From Salinivirgaceae bacterium (GTDB taxonomy: Bacteria; Bacteroidota; Bacteroidia; Bacteroidales; SZUA-534), in contig JAKSOL010000011.1 of the NCBI GenBank assembly GCA_024405635.1, positions 1 through 64,000 of the forward strand: a stretch of DNA of 64,000 bases, in the 5' to 3' direction. The notes under the pieces are model-generated. The model was not told the DNA's origin. It was given only the letters and a program-made list of their open reading frames with translations, and did no database searches. This document shows, piece by piece, positions 36,401-45,372 of this stretch; positions within the stretch are counted from its first letter, which is position 1, and each line of letters opens with the position of its first letter. Both the position numbers and the translations under genes were made by a program.

Positions 36401-37700
36401 GTTGTTGGCCGAAAAACCTAGAAATTCTGCTCAAATTCGCGATAGCCTATTCAGTGCCAACCGCGCCTACGACTCATTCATAAAACAATTGGAACAAAAA
36501 TTCCCTGAATATCATCAGCTGAAATACGCCAGCAACATAGTTGACTTGCGCCAATTGCAAAGCAAACTAACCGACGGCACTATGGTGCGCATGTATTTGA
36601 TTGGTAAAGACATGATATATGCCGCTTGCATTTCGGGCAACCAGTTCAATGTTTCTTCGGCACCTAACTATAAAAATCTGACCGACACGGTAAAGGTTTA
36701 CAGAAACGCAATGATTCAATCGTCGCAAAAGGCAGTAACTGACTACGGCCGCTTGGCTCGCATGCTGTACAAGACATTGTTTCCCGACACCATTGCCAAC
36801 ATTAGCAACCTAGTAATAATACCCGATGGCGCACTAAACCAAATTCCGTTTGAGAGTTTGGTTTCAGAAGACATTAACTGTTCAGTTTATGACTATACCA
36901 ACTACTCATTCTTGATAAAAAGTTTCGCCATAAGTTACGCTTACTCGGCAACCTTGTACTACCGCGACATTACTCGCCCACAAGACAATGGCGCATCGGG
37001 CTGGCTTGGCATGGCGCCTGTGTTTACCAAAGGCAAATACTCAGGAGTGGAATTGAATAGCAAATGGAAAAAGAAGGAGCTGAACCACACCGACTTGATT
37101 GTAGTTGAAAACAGCAAGCTTGCGCCTTTGGTTTCGTCGGAACCAGAAATCAGAAACATATTCGCAATGTTTACCAAAGCGGGCATACCAGCAAAGGCCT
37201 ACCTTTGGGGAAGTGCCAACCGACAAAACTTTAGCAACGACTCCATTGCCCAAACAAAATACATTCATTTGGCAACACACGGATTTGTCAACTCCGAACG
37301 ACCAGAACTGTCGGGTGTGCAATTGAGCCCACTGCAAGGCGACGACCAAAAAGGCATGCTCTACTCAAACGAGGTTTACGGTATGAAACTAAAATGTGAC
37401 TTGCTGATTCTTTCGGCTTGCGAAACTGGACTAGGAAAAATTATGAAAGGCGAGGGAATTGTAGGATTGTCGCGAGCATTCCTCTACGCAGGCGCATCAA
37501 ACTTGATAGTATCGCTTTGGAAAGTTTCTGACAACTCAACATCGCAAATGATGGTGGAGTTTTACAAGCAAATGTTGGCTCCTGAAAATGCAAACCTCAA
37601 CTACGCTGAACTTTTGCAAAAAGCTAAACATTCGCTCATAAACGACAAATCGTATTCACGCCCTTATTATTGGGCACCATTTATTGTAATAGGTGATTAA
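33456..37700 (+). CDS. Secreted TPR-array protein with C-terminal CHAT protease domain
   Basis: 1414 residues. A signal peptide (MKHLLLAAILQAFAYLTFGQ) is followed by about 850 residues of tetratricopeptide repeats (for example YNNIGNTLLKTGQIDEAIGN), a helical linker, and a CHAT domain in the last 300 or so residues. CHAT domains are caspase-like cysteine peptidases. The catalytic pair is visible: His1275 in IHLATHGFVN and Cys1322 in ILSACETGLG, with the downstream GEGIVGLSRAFLYAGA block. The signal peptide places it in the periplasm or on the surface, whereas most studied CHAT proteases are cytoplasmic. The next two genes follow at 10 and 17 bp and form its operon. Confidence 0.85.
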   Translation: MKHLLLAAILQAFAYLTFGQCNEKESIAIFNQAQELDDEEAAPLFEKAASGFRKCQQFDNYLIAAYHSGVAYLNINNNDAAQSILEQAIADTYGKTDSTASVNMLIYHTLGEVHYGKKDAHRAIFYYNKALQLLGSDDSEELAVCLFNAGNSYDMLANYDEAIGAHRKSIAMKERLEIADSSDYLQSFSALGDIYQAMGKTDSANFFFSKAREFVDVADCESKIYMQYKDALNAINNNDYASAEYLFAEAKSLCEVSNLRNNIYVSCCMYLAQIYERNDNTKKAMGVLLSALQTNPDKDETYYNILLAYGRMDEDVNVSAAKLHEIINNTSNNELKCLAQLELAKKHEQKGNLQSAFGIYSQVAENINKDNHPEISAQATYGIGNIYFQKNDFEKALTEYAVAQKVIANKDKELSAVISEALGNVYFKMDSLSLALAQYEQAFSLLKQQLGATNFRTLSAEENIAAIDALNLDFEKAAEIYNRSLTTKQTLYDATDAKMFDLYNSYANVLCSMANYQEAGTLYQKAQRILETQTLTESAKDIFYNNHGLYCKSIGDYKQALTDMLNSLNIKSKLYGENSLKYANALNNLGTIYMRLANYNKAGECFEQAEVIIVGASGEQSLALSEVFINQGNLYNRLGQNELALDYYNKTLNIKSDNGNDDDKDLAPIYNNMGTVHQNTEDYRLALFFFKKALNTYTKHNGYNSQETAESYNNIGNTLLKTGQIDEAIGNYRKATDIYAKFPDINPTLSGNAYNNIATAYLQSGKLDSALVFYNQSLDIYYKVFGHQHPYLALIHNSIGDVNILLGNHAQAIECYGKAIEANHENFNRQTDVLPNKSGFYDQNIFVNSLLSRATAYTQQYLQNKNSEALTTALKHFQLCDELIVSMRRSAITKTDKMNLGAIAAKCYEGALEICTEMLNGNLSGEQRKLYEQQAFTYIEKSKSNSLLESMAGQDAMQLANIPTELQKKESQLSANVLYFEKLLAEKPRNSAQIRDSLFSANRAYDSFIKQLEQKFPEYHQLKYASNIVDLRQLQSKLTDGTMVRMYLIGKDMIYAACISGNQFNVSSAPNYKNLTDTVKVYRNAMIQSSQKAVTDYGRLARMLYKTLFPDTIANISNLVIIPDGALNQIPFESLVSEDINCSVYDYTNYSFLIKSFAISYAYSATLYYRDITRPQDNGASGWLGMAPVFTKGKYSGVELNSKWKKKELNHTDLIVVENSKLAPLVSSEPEIRNIFAMFTKAGIPAKAYLWGSANRQNFSNDSIAQTKYIHLATHGFVNSERPELSGVQLSPLQGDDQKGMLYSNEVYGMKLKCDLLILSACETGLGKIMKGEGIVGLSRAFLYAGASNLIVSLWKVSDNSTSQMMVEFYKQMLAPENANLNYAELLQKAKHSLINDKSYSRPYYWAPFIVIGD

Positions 37701-37710
37701 TCAATCAGAT

Positions 37711-39762
37711 ATGGCATCTTCATTCCACAAATTCATACTTTGCATTTCAGCATTATTGCTTGCATCAACCACTAGCGTAGCTCAAATCGACCTATTTCCA
37801 AACTTCAACGGAACAGTATCGAGCCCAGCACTATCGCACGATGGCTCAAAATTAATTTTCATCGGCATAAATGAAACTTCTACTGCCGTATATGAATCGC
37901 GCAACAACAACGGCAACTGGAGCGAACCAACCATAATCCCCATTTTTTCTGAAGAACTACAAAATGCCAACGTTGGAGGTTTCTCGTTCAATCACGATGC
38001 ATCACAATTGCTTTTCCACGCAAAGGTTGATTCCACATTCGACATTTACTATTTGACATTCAACAACAATAAATGGCAAAACTTGACAAAGATTGGCCAA
38101 CCTATCAGCTCCAACGAGGACGATTTTTCTCCAACTCTTTCGGTTGACAACAACTATATGTTTCTGCTTCGTCCAAAAACAAAAACCAAAAGCAAAAAAT
38201 CTGACGACGTTTGCAAGGAATTGGTTCTATACTATAGAAACAACGACAACGAATGGGTTGGACCAAACATGTTGCCAAAGTCGTTTAACGAAGGTTGCCA
38301 AGAATCGCCATTTCTATGTGCCGATGGTAAAACACTATTCTTTTCGTCGATGAGACCAGACACCACACCCAATGGCGCAAAAACTCCCGACGACGTGTAT
38401 AACATATATTACACTCAACTCATATCGGGAACAATGCTTGAAAACAACTGGTACCTTCCACAATACCAAGGTTGGGCTAGCTCCGATTTTAACGACCTTT
38501 CGCCTCGCGTAAACCAAGACGGTTCAATATTCTTGAAAAGCAACTACTCAAAAAAAACTTCAAAAAAGCATCCCAACAAGACCTACCAATACGAAATTAA
38601 CCCTAACGTAAAGCCATTGCCCACTATGACTTTGCACGGAACAATAAAAGATTCGGACACTGGGCTACCCATGAAAGCACAAATAACCTTGACCGATGCC
38701 ATTTCTTCTGCTTCGTTGGCAAGCTACTCAACCGACCCAAATGGGCAATATGTTGTTTACCTAAACGAAAACATGAACTACAAAATTGATTTTTCAGGTG
38801 AAGGCTACTCACACTCATACCTAAACATTTCAACCGACTTTTTTACAGAAGATATTGACAAACAGTTCGATACAACACTATTTTCGACCTTTAGCTATAA
38901 TCTGAATGTTTACGATGACGAACTTTATATTCCACTGAAAGCAAGCATCTCAATACGCGACTCTGCCAGCAACGAGTTGATTATTGATAGCATGAATATG
39001 ATTGGGAATGGACAATACTCAACCAAACTCAACATTGGTCGAACCTATAAATTCCATGTAGAATGTGAGCATTTTACTCCACACGATTTTTACCTCAACG
39101 CCATTGCTGACTTGTTTTACAACGAGTTTGAAGAAGATATTGAACTTAGTCCTACCAAAACTATTATGATTCTTGACGTTGACGCAGGCGAAAGCAACGA
39201 CTCTGTTATTGTTAACGTTAAAAACTTGAGCCGAAACGAAACTAAATCGGTTATTGCAAAACGCGACAAAGACGGCAACCTTATAGTGGAACTACGCGAA
39301 GGCGACAGTTACGAAATAGACGTGGCTAAAAAAGGTTATACATTCAATAGCACCAAAGTGAATGCAACCAAATCGAAAAAAGCACAAAAGCTGAACATAA
39401 AACTTGACTTGCTGACAAAAGACACCAAAATGACTTTCAACAACATTGCCTTTGAAACCAATTCGGCAGAAATAACTGCAGGCTCATTCACTGAACTGAA
39501 CCGGCTTATTGAATTCTTAAACCTAAACAACGATATTAAAATAGAACTATCGGCCCATACCGACGATGTGGGCTCCGATTTCTATAACATGCGACTATCG
39601 GACAAACGCGCTAAATCGGTTGCAACATACCTAATAAATAACGGCATTTCCGAGTCACAACTTATTTCAAAAGGCTATGGCGAATCGCAACCATTAGTGC
39701 CAAACTCATCGGACGAAAATAGAGCACTAAACCGCCGCGTTGAAGTAAAAATTATTGAATAA
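37711..39762 (+). CDS. PD40 propeller, CRD and OmpA-domain envelope protein (PorE-like)
   Basis: 683 residues with a signal peptide ending in VAQ (start 37711). Residues about 25-310 hold PD40/WD40-like propeller repeats (SPALSHDGSKLIF, DDFSPTLSVDNNYMFLLRP). From about 315 to 560 are two or three carboxypeptidase-regulatory-like beta-domains (LHGTIKDSDTGLPMKAQITL). An OmpA peptidoglycan-binding domain ends the protein (about 575-683, IELSAHTDDVGSDFYNMRLS and NRRVEVKI). The order propeller, CRD, OmpA matches the T9SS component PorE except that PorE also has N-terminal TPRs, which here are in the partner upstream. It lacks a lipobox cysteine. It starts 10 bp after the CHAT gene. Confidence 0.82.
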   Translation: MASSFHKFILCISALLLASTTSVAQIDLFPNFNGTVSSPALSHDGSKLIFIGINETSTAVYESRNNNGNWSEPTIIPIFSEELQNANVGGFSFNHDASQLLFHAKVDSTFDIYYLTFNNNKWQNLTKIGQPISSNEDDFSPTLSVDNNYMFLLRPKTKTKSKKSDDVCKELVLYYRNNDNEWVGPNMLPKSFNEGCQESPFLCADGKTLFFSSMRPDTTPNGAKTPDDVYNIYYTQLISGTMLENNWYLPQYQGWASSDFNDLSPRVNQDGSIFLKSNYSKKTSKKHPNKTYQYEINPNVKPLPTMTLHGTIKDSDTGLPMKAQITLTDAISSASLASYSTDPNGQYVVYLNENMNYKIDFSGEGYSHSYLNISTDFFTEDIDKQFDTTLFSTFSYNLNVYDDELYIPLKASISIRDSASNELIIDSMNMIGNGQYSTKLNIGRTYKFHVECEHFTPHDFYLNAIADLFYNEFEEDIELSPTKTIMILDVDAGESNDSVIVNVKNLSRNETKSVIAKRDKDGNLIVELREGDSYEIDVAKKGYTFNSTKVNATKSKKAQKLNIKLDLLTKDTKMTFNNIAFETNSAEITAGSFTELNRLIEFLNLNNDIKIELSAHTDDVGSDFYNMRLSDKRAKSVATYLINNGISESQLISKGYGESQPLVPNSSDENRALNRRVEVKIIE

Positions 39763-39779
39763 CCTTAGGAATTAATCGT

Positions 39780-41963
39780 ATGAAAAAATATATTCTACTG
39801 ATTATTACAGCTTTAATCTTCACCACTAGTTTCGCTCAAAGGTATAAAGTCATTTACGAAAACATTAAGTCGATGGACGAGAACGAAGCGTATCTTACGC
39901 TCGAAGCTTTTTCACGTTCCATATCAAACAGCCATTCGGCTTCGCTTTACAAACTGTCAACTATCATCGAGCACCGCATTTCATCATACGACCCGTTTTT
40001 GCAGGAAATGACCATTTACCAAAACTTAAAGAACTTAAACCTTTATTTGAATTTGGCCCTACTCAATTTGAACGAGAAAGTGGCTCGCCAAGATGGTGAA
40101 TACTTTGACGGTATAGCTGCTGAAAACCCCAAAAAAGGTCCTACATACGAAGAGATTAACACCGCTTTGCAAACTAAACTTGAAAACCTAAAACTATACA
40201 ATAAGTACTTTGAGCAAAACAGAAACTTCTTGCTGCAAGCCGCCACCAAATACAATACTTGCATTGAATTGTTTGGCGAGATAAACAAACGCAACAGCAA
40301 ACTAAAGGACCTTTACTTTTTGGTTGACGAAAGTTTGCGCCAACAACTAAACGACCTACAAACCAACTTCGATTCAACATTATTCTATTTGGCAGAATTG
40401 CAAAAGTCGGTAACAGAATATCCTATGTTGAACTATAAGTTCAAGTATAAACTGAATCCCATAAACATATACCGCATGCATGGCCTTACTCAAGCCAACT
40501 TTTTAGCAGCAGAAATTCAGTTGTGGGATTTTCGCCAATGGATAAACTCATTCTACAAAACCATTGACGACGAGGTTGCCTACTTGCACAACAACGTAAA
40601 GGACCTTGACAACCAGCACGAAAACTACATCAACATGCTGGCCGATAACAACATAAACGATGTGCCAAGCAACTACAAGGTTCCACAATACTTGCTTAAC
40701 AAGATTTATAAGTACGACTTTATATCGTTGGCTGGCTCGTTGATGGTTTGCCAACAAGCCCAAATTGACTACTTACAACAACTTACATCGTTTCAAAAAG
40801 ACACTAGTTTTTTTGCCCTTAATAGGAATACTCCTACCAACAATTTCTTTTCACTATCCATCAGCAAAAAACACGTTTCAGACTCGTTGCTTACCGATTT
40901 TGAAAAGAACATATCGGAAGAAGGCATGAAAAAATACAGCAACGTGTTTATTGATAAGTACAACGGTGCCGATGGGTTGAAACAATATGTAAACGAGCAC
41001 GCTGACCTTAACAAGTCGCTGTTCGACAGCAAGATAAACGCAATTGCGCAAATGATGCTCGACTATAACATTAAGGACTCAGCCAATAACCATTTCCTTA
41101 TTTACAACTCCGACACCATTTTTGCGCAGATTGTTCCTCAAACTGAAATAAAAGCTCCCGGATATTACATACATAACAAATCTGTCACCACTAGCAAACA
41201 GACCTTAATATCAGGCACTTACGTTTCGCCCAAAAAAGAAATGTTGGGTTTTGTTGCAAGCATCGACACTGCCAAAAACATTCAATGGCTAAAACAATTC
41301 AAGCAAGGCGCTGCTCTTAGATCGTGCTTGCACGTTATGCCTATAAATGCCGAAATTGCTACCATTGTAACCTCTACCACAAAAACTGGCGATATAACCA
41401 ACTTTATGCTGCTGCTTGATGGCAATACTGGCGATGTAAAACAATCGATGAAGCTTAATGTTAAGGAGATGCCTCGCAAATTGCTAGTTGACGACATCGA
41501 CAACAAATTCATAATTGTATTTGGTGGCAAAAGTCAGCAACTATTTACAATGGAGCCTAACAATATGCACGTTTGTTGCCTCGATTCAAAACTCAATACC
41601 GCATGGGAATCTAACATTCCGTTTACTGGTTATATTTGTAATGTAGTGAAAACCAATGATATATATTACATAACAGGTGGATTCTCAAAAATCAAAGGCT
41701 TTGATAACGAGGAAACTGACCTTGAAAATGGTTGCGGTTTTTTTGAATACTCAATTGATGGCGATGGCAATTGGGCAAACGACCACTACTACGACTCCGA
41801 AACAGCTTCATATCCATTGTGGGTTTCGAAAGTGGACAATATGAAACTAGAAGTAGTGTCGCTACTGAACAATGCACCACAATCTGCATCAGACTCAACA
41901 ACAATAGAAGCGGCCTACATTCAGTATTCATTTGACGGCTACGAACTTTTCCGTAGCAAGTAG
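39780..41963 (+). CDS. Secreted protein of unknown family, helical N-half and propeller-like C-half
   Basis: 727 residues, signal peptide MKKYILLIITALIFTTSFAQ. Residues about 20-430 are predicted mostly helical and rich in Asn, Tyr and Leu. Residues about 440-727 look like short beta-strand repeats (LISGTYVSPKKEMLGFVASI, IVFGGKSQQLFTME, YYITGGFSKIKGF) in the manner of a quinoprotein- or kelch-like propeller. I recognise no family. It is the third gene of the CHAT operon, 17 bp after the OmpA-type gene, and its stop faces the stop of the phosphatase gene 10 bp away. Confidence 0.7.
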   Translation: MKKYILLIITALIFTTSFAQRYKVIYENIKSMDENEAYLTLEAFSRSISNSHSASLYKLSTIIEHRISSYDPFLQEMTIYQNLKNLNLYLNLALLNLNEKVARQDGEYFDGIAAENPKKGPTYEEINTALQTKLENLKLYNKYFEQNRNFLLQAATKYNTCIELFGEINKRNSKLKDLYFLVDESLRQQLNDLQTNFDSTLFYLAELQKSVTEYPMLNYKFKYKLNPINIYRMHGLTQANFLAAEIQLWDFRQWINSFYKTIDDEVAYLHNNVKDLDNQHENYINMLADNNINDVPSNYKVPQYLLNKIYKYDFISLAGSLMVCQQAQIDYLQQLTSFQKDTSFFALNRNTPTNNFFSLSISKKHVSDSLLTDFEKNISEEGMKKYSNVFIDKYNGADGLKQYVNEHADLNKSLFDSKINAIAQMMLDYNIKDSANNHFLIYNSDTIFAQIVPQTEIKAPGYYIHNKSVTTSKQTLISGTYVSPKKEMLGFVASIDTAKNIQWLKQFKQGAALRSCLHVMPINAEIATIVTSTTKTGDITNFMLLLDGNTGDVKQSMKLNVKEMPRKLLVDDIDNKFIIVFGGKSQQLFTMEPNNMHVCCLDSKLNTAWESNIPFTGYICNVVKTNDIYYITGGFSKIKGFDNEETDLENGCGFFEYSIDGDGNWANDHYYDSETASYPLWVSKVDNMKLEVVSLLNNAPQSASDSTTIEAAYIQYSFDGYELFRSK

Positions 41964-41973
41964 CAAATGCCTA

Positions 41974-44900
41974 TTATATTCTTAGACCGATAACTAGGAT
42001 ATCGTCAACCTGTTCGTAGTCTGCCTTGAATTCTATGTGTATATTGTCCAAAATTTGGCGTTGACGCTCCATTGGCAAATTCCATATCTGCAACAGACTT
42101 TGCCTAAATCGGTTCTTCTTGAATTTCTCAGTACCGTTTTGTCCACCAAATTGGTCGCAGTAGCCATCGGAAAAGAAATAAAGGCAATCACCCTCTTGAA
42201 CACTGATGGTGTTGTTTGCAAAATGTTTTTGGTTTTGCACAATATCGCCAAACGCGCACGGCATTTTATCTACCTTATATTCAATAAGTTCTCCGTTTCT
42301 TATTAAAAATAACGGGTTGTGGGCTCCTGCAAACTGCACTTCCATTTTCTCCCTATCGATGGCCAACAAACATAAGTCCATACCATCTTTAGCTGCATTA
42401 TCTCCTTTGTCGGAAAAAGAGCGTATAATGCTTTCCCTCAGCTCGTCGAGTATGATGCCAGGTTCGTCGTTGTGCTCCACTTTTACAATCGAATTCAGCG
42501 AGTTCATGCCAAGCATGCTCATCATGGCTCCTGGAACACCGTGACCTGTGCAGTCAGCGGCCGTAATTATTAGCTTTTTACCAAGCTCAGCGCACCAATA
42601 AAAATCGCCACTCACTATGTCGCGAGGCTTAAACAAGATGAACGAATCGCTTACATAGTTTTTCATACACTCGGTGTTTGGCAACGATAGGCGTTGAATA
42701 CGGGCCGCATAGTTGATGCTATCGGTTAACTCCATGTTCTGTTCCTTAATGGTGTCAAGTTGCTCGCTTATCTGCTTTGTTTGACGCTTTACTTCCATGT
42801 CAAGCAATCGGTTTCGTGCCTTCAACTGATAGGTGTAGTATTTTACACCTCCGTAAATCATCAGCATAACGAGTAGCAAATAAATAACGTAGGCTACAAT
42901 TGTACGATACCATGGTGGTCGTATGGTGAACGAATATTCGGCAATGCTACTTTCGATGCCAAACACGTTGCGCGCCCTTACTTGAAATATGTACTTTCCT
43001 TCGCGCAAATTATTGAACGACACGCTGTTTGACCCTAACCAGTTGGACCAGTTAGTCATCAATCCTGATAAGTAATATGAATATTCGAGTGCGCCTGGGC
43101 AACGGAACCATGGTGCCGAAAAGTTAAACGAGAGCGAATTATACTTATAGCTTATCTTCTTGTTTGGCGTTCTAATAAAGACATTTGGCGCATCGGTTAT
43201 TATTTCCCTGTTCACTACGTAGTACGACACATAGTCAATAGGCGAATAGTTATCGCACATTACCAAACCGCCTACCGTTCCTAACCATATATACCTATTG
43301 TTTGTAGCATAAATGGCATTAATCTTACCAACGTCAAGGCCGCGGAATTTCTTGTCGTTCAACGTACTGTCGCCTTTGCTGTAATAAGCAATGTTGGTGC
43401 CTTGCGAAATCCACGCAGTGTTGTCGTCGCTCTTTACCATAAATAGGTTGCCCATCATGTTTAGCTCGTCGGCAGGCGTAAAATAAAACAATTCGTAAGT
43501 ATGAAGCGTGTCGTCGATAGATGTTGTCACACGCTCGTTGCCTGTTTTGCAAATGATGCCATTGTTTAGAAACATCACTTGCCCATATAGTTTTATTGGT
43601 TTTGAAGGACCAGGTTTTAATCCATTGGTCTCGCCATAATACTCAACCGAGGCATCAAAACCATCGTAGTTTACTTGTGCTATGCCCTGTGTGCTAGAAC
43701 CGAGCCAAATGGTGTATATTCCAATGCTATCAACCTGATTTTCGATATCAGTTACACTGAATCCCTCTGCCTCTCCAATAATTGGAATCCACTTATTGTC
43801 AATATTTTCGCAAATAATGAGACCTTGACTACCTCCAGCAAACAGACACATACCATCGGCACTTACCGATATGCAATGAACATCGGCGCTCGATAGTTTT
43901 TCAAACTTGCCGTAAGCCGACATTACAAACAAACCATCGGCAGTGCCAACAAAAAGCGATTCGGAAGTTCTTGCCAAGCACCAAACCGTATTTTTTAGGT
44001 TGCCCACCTCTTCAAAAAGCGCTTCAGTGTAGTTTCTCAAATTGCGCTTTTGAACCAACAGTCCGTTTGACGTACCTACAAATAACTGCCCTTTATAGTC
44101 AATCACCGCATTTACGCTACCATTTATTCCACTTTCTGACGAAAATACAGATATAACATCGTTAGTAGGCAATAGCGTAATGCCCTTGTTAGTTGTTATC
44201 CAAATGTTTTGCTCGCGGTCGCAGAAAATGTTGTTTATGCAATTGTCTATCAATCCGTTGTTAATGTTCTTATGCGAAACAATTGTTCCGTCGGTATTGA
44301 CAATCATAACGCCATTGTCGTACGAACCAAGAGCCAACGTAGTATCGTTAATTAAAATGCAACTAGTTACCTTAAAATCTTCGTTCTTAATAGTCTTATC
44401 AAGTTTCGACGTGTTAGGTGTTATCTTATTGTCGTGCAATATCCAAGACCCGTCTTCGTAGCTGACTATCAATATGCTATCGCCATCTATTGACAACATT
44501 CCAAATATTCCCACGTTGGCAAACACATCGCCATTTGGCACTACCGAAACGGTATCGGCATTCAACACAGCAAGCCCCACTTCACGCTGACGAACGTAAA
44601 GTTTATTGTTGACACAAAACGAATTATGAAAAGTTGTGCTCGGTTCTATAATGGTGATTTTTTCGCCGTCATAAGCAAAAATGTAATTGTAGCTCTGAAA
44701 ATAAACCCTACCATCAATACGGTAAATTTTCCATATTTCGGAGAATGGCGAAATGTAGTTTCTTATTGAATCAGACAGCGAATAATAATCGAACGACTCG
44801 CCATTTTCGTGCAACAAAAGCATTCCAAACTCATTTGAACCGCCTACAAAAATGGTGTCGCAAGTCGGGTTTGTCAAAATGGACTTAACCCATACTCCAG

Positions 44901-45126
44901 GCTTTACACTAATGCGGTCCCAAAAACTGCCATCGTATTTGAAAATGGCATTGGCTGTGCCAAAAAACATAATGCCTTGCGCATTTTGGGCAATGGCATA
45001 GTTCTCAGCATCATAGTTTTGTCCATAATTTTTTGGACCATAATTTACTGGTGAGTAATTTCTTATTTGCGCGTTGGCCACAATTGGTACTACCAACAAT
45101 ATAAGCAGAATGGCTCTTTTAATCAT
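41974..45126 (-). CDS. Membrane propeller sensor with cytoplasmic SpoIIE-type phosphatase
   Basis: 1050 residues. The signal segment (MIKRAILLILLVVPIVANAQ) is followed by about 620 residues of two-component-regulator-type propeller repeats (for example NIWITTNKGITLLP, YIWLGTVGGLVMCDN), a Y_Y_Y domain (about 650-735), one transmembrane helix (about 735-765), a short coiled coil and a SpoIIE/PP2C phosphatase domain (about 815-1050). Metal-binding motifs are visible: DIVSGDFYW, AADCTGHGVPGAMMS, FSDGYCDQFGG and QVDDILVIGL. It is built like the Bacteroidota hybrid sensors but with a serine/threonine phosphatase output in place of a histidine kinase. Start at 45126. Confidence 0.88.
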   Translation of the reverse strand: MIKRAILLILLVVPIVANAQIRNYSPVNYGPKNYGQNYDAENYAIAQNAQGIMFFGTANAIFKYDGSFWDRISVKPGVWVKSILTNPTCDTIFVGGSNEFGMLLLHENGESFDYYSLSDSIRNYISPFSEIWKIYRIDGRVYFQSYNYIFAYDGEKITIIEPSTTFHNSFCVNNKLYVRQREVGLAVLNADTVSVVPNGDVFANVGIFGMLSIDGDSILIVSYEDGSWILHDNKITPNTSKLDKTIKNEDFKVTSCILINDTTLALGSYDNGVMIVNTDGTIVSHKNINNGLIDNCINNIFCDREQNIWITTNKGITLLPTNDVISVFSSESGINGSVNAVIDYKGQLFVGTSNGLLVQKRNLRNYTEALFEEVGNLKNTVWCLARTSESLFVGTADGLFVMSAYGKFEKLSSADVHCISVSADGMCLFAGGSQGLIICENIDNKWIPIIGEAEGFSVTDIENQVDSIGIYTIWLGSSTQGIAQVNYDGFDASVEYYGETNGLKPGPSKPIKLYGQVMFLNNGIICKTGNERVTTSIDDTLHTYELFYFTPADELNMMGNLFMVKSDDNTAWISQGTNIAYYSKGDSTLNDKKFRGLDVGKINAIYATNNRYIWLGTVGGLVMCDNYSPIDYVSYYVVNREIITDAPNVFIRTPNKKISYKYNSLSFNFSAPWFRCPGALEYSYYLSGLMTNWSNWLGSNSVSFNNLREGKYIFQVRARNVFGIESSIAEYSFTIRPPWYRTIVAYVIYLLLVMLMIYGGVKYYTYQLKARNRLLDMEVKRQTKQISEQLDTIKEQNMELTDSINYAARIQRLSLPNTECMKNYVSDSFILFKPRDIVSGDFYWCAELGKKLIITAADCTGHGVPGAMMSMLGMNSLNSIVKVEHNDEPGIILDELRESIIRSFSDKGDNAAKDGMDLCLLAIDREKMEVQFAGAHNPLFLIRNGELIEYKVDKMPCAFGDIVQNQKHFANNTISVQEGDCLYFFSDGYCDQFGGQNGTEKFKKNRFRQSLLQIWNLPMERQRQILDNIHIEFKADYEQVDDILVIGLRI

Positions 45127-45179
45127 CTTTATTATTTCATACTTGATTATACAAATATGCAAAAAAGAGAATGATAAAG

Positions 45180-45250
45180 ACTAAGAACATATTACGTCGT
45201 ACAAACGGCTTTGAAGTAACTGACAAATTCAACATTAAGATTAGCAAGCT
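45180..45250 (+). pseudogene. Decayed fragment of an ileS 3' region
   Basis: Bases 45207-45247 match ileS bases 31201-31241 at 38 of 41 positions. Translation in the same frame gives NGFEVTDKFNIKISKL against SGLEVTDKINIKISKH in IleRS, and upstream residues KNILRR align with QNIRK with one extra codon. The similarity stops abruptly on both sides. It is too short to be functional and is best read as a relic of a duplicated or second ileS. A small open frame (45171-45365) runs through it but is not supported as a gene. Confidence 0.7.
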
Positions 45251-45263
45251 CTTTATAACACCT

Positions 45264-45306
45264 AAATCGGTGAAAGAAGATATATTCTTTTACCGATTTT
45301 TTGTTT
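45264..45306 (+). terminator. Long hairpin terminator after the ileS relic
   Basis: AAATCGGT-GAAAGAA pairs with TTCTTTT-ACCGATTT (45264-45299) and is followed by TTTGTTTG. It is oriented for + strand transcription although no intact + strand gene precedes it. Confidence 0.8.
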
Positions 45307-45372
45307 GTTTCGATATGCGAATGGCTATATATGTTTTACATATTTATATTATTCGCATAGTTTGACGCAAAA

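Noticed and set aside
45171-45365. 64-codon + strand open frame upstream of metK
   Set aside because: It runs through the ileS relic and both arms of a terminator, so it is a pseudogene fragment and not a gene.
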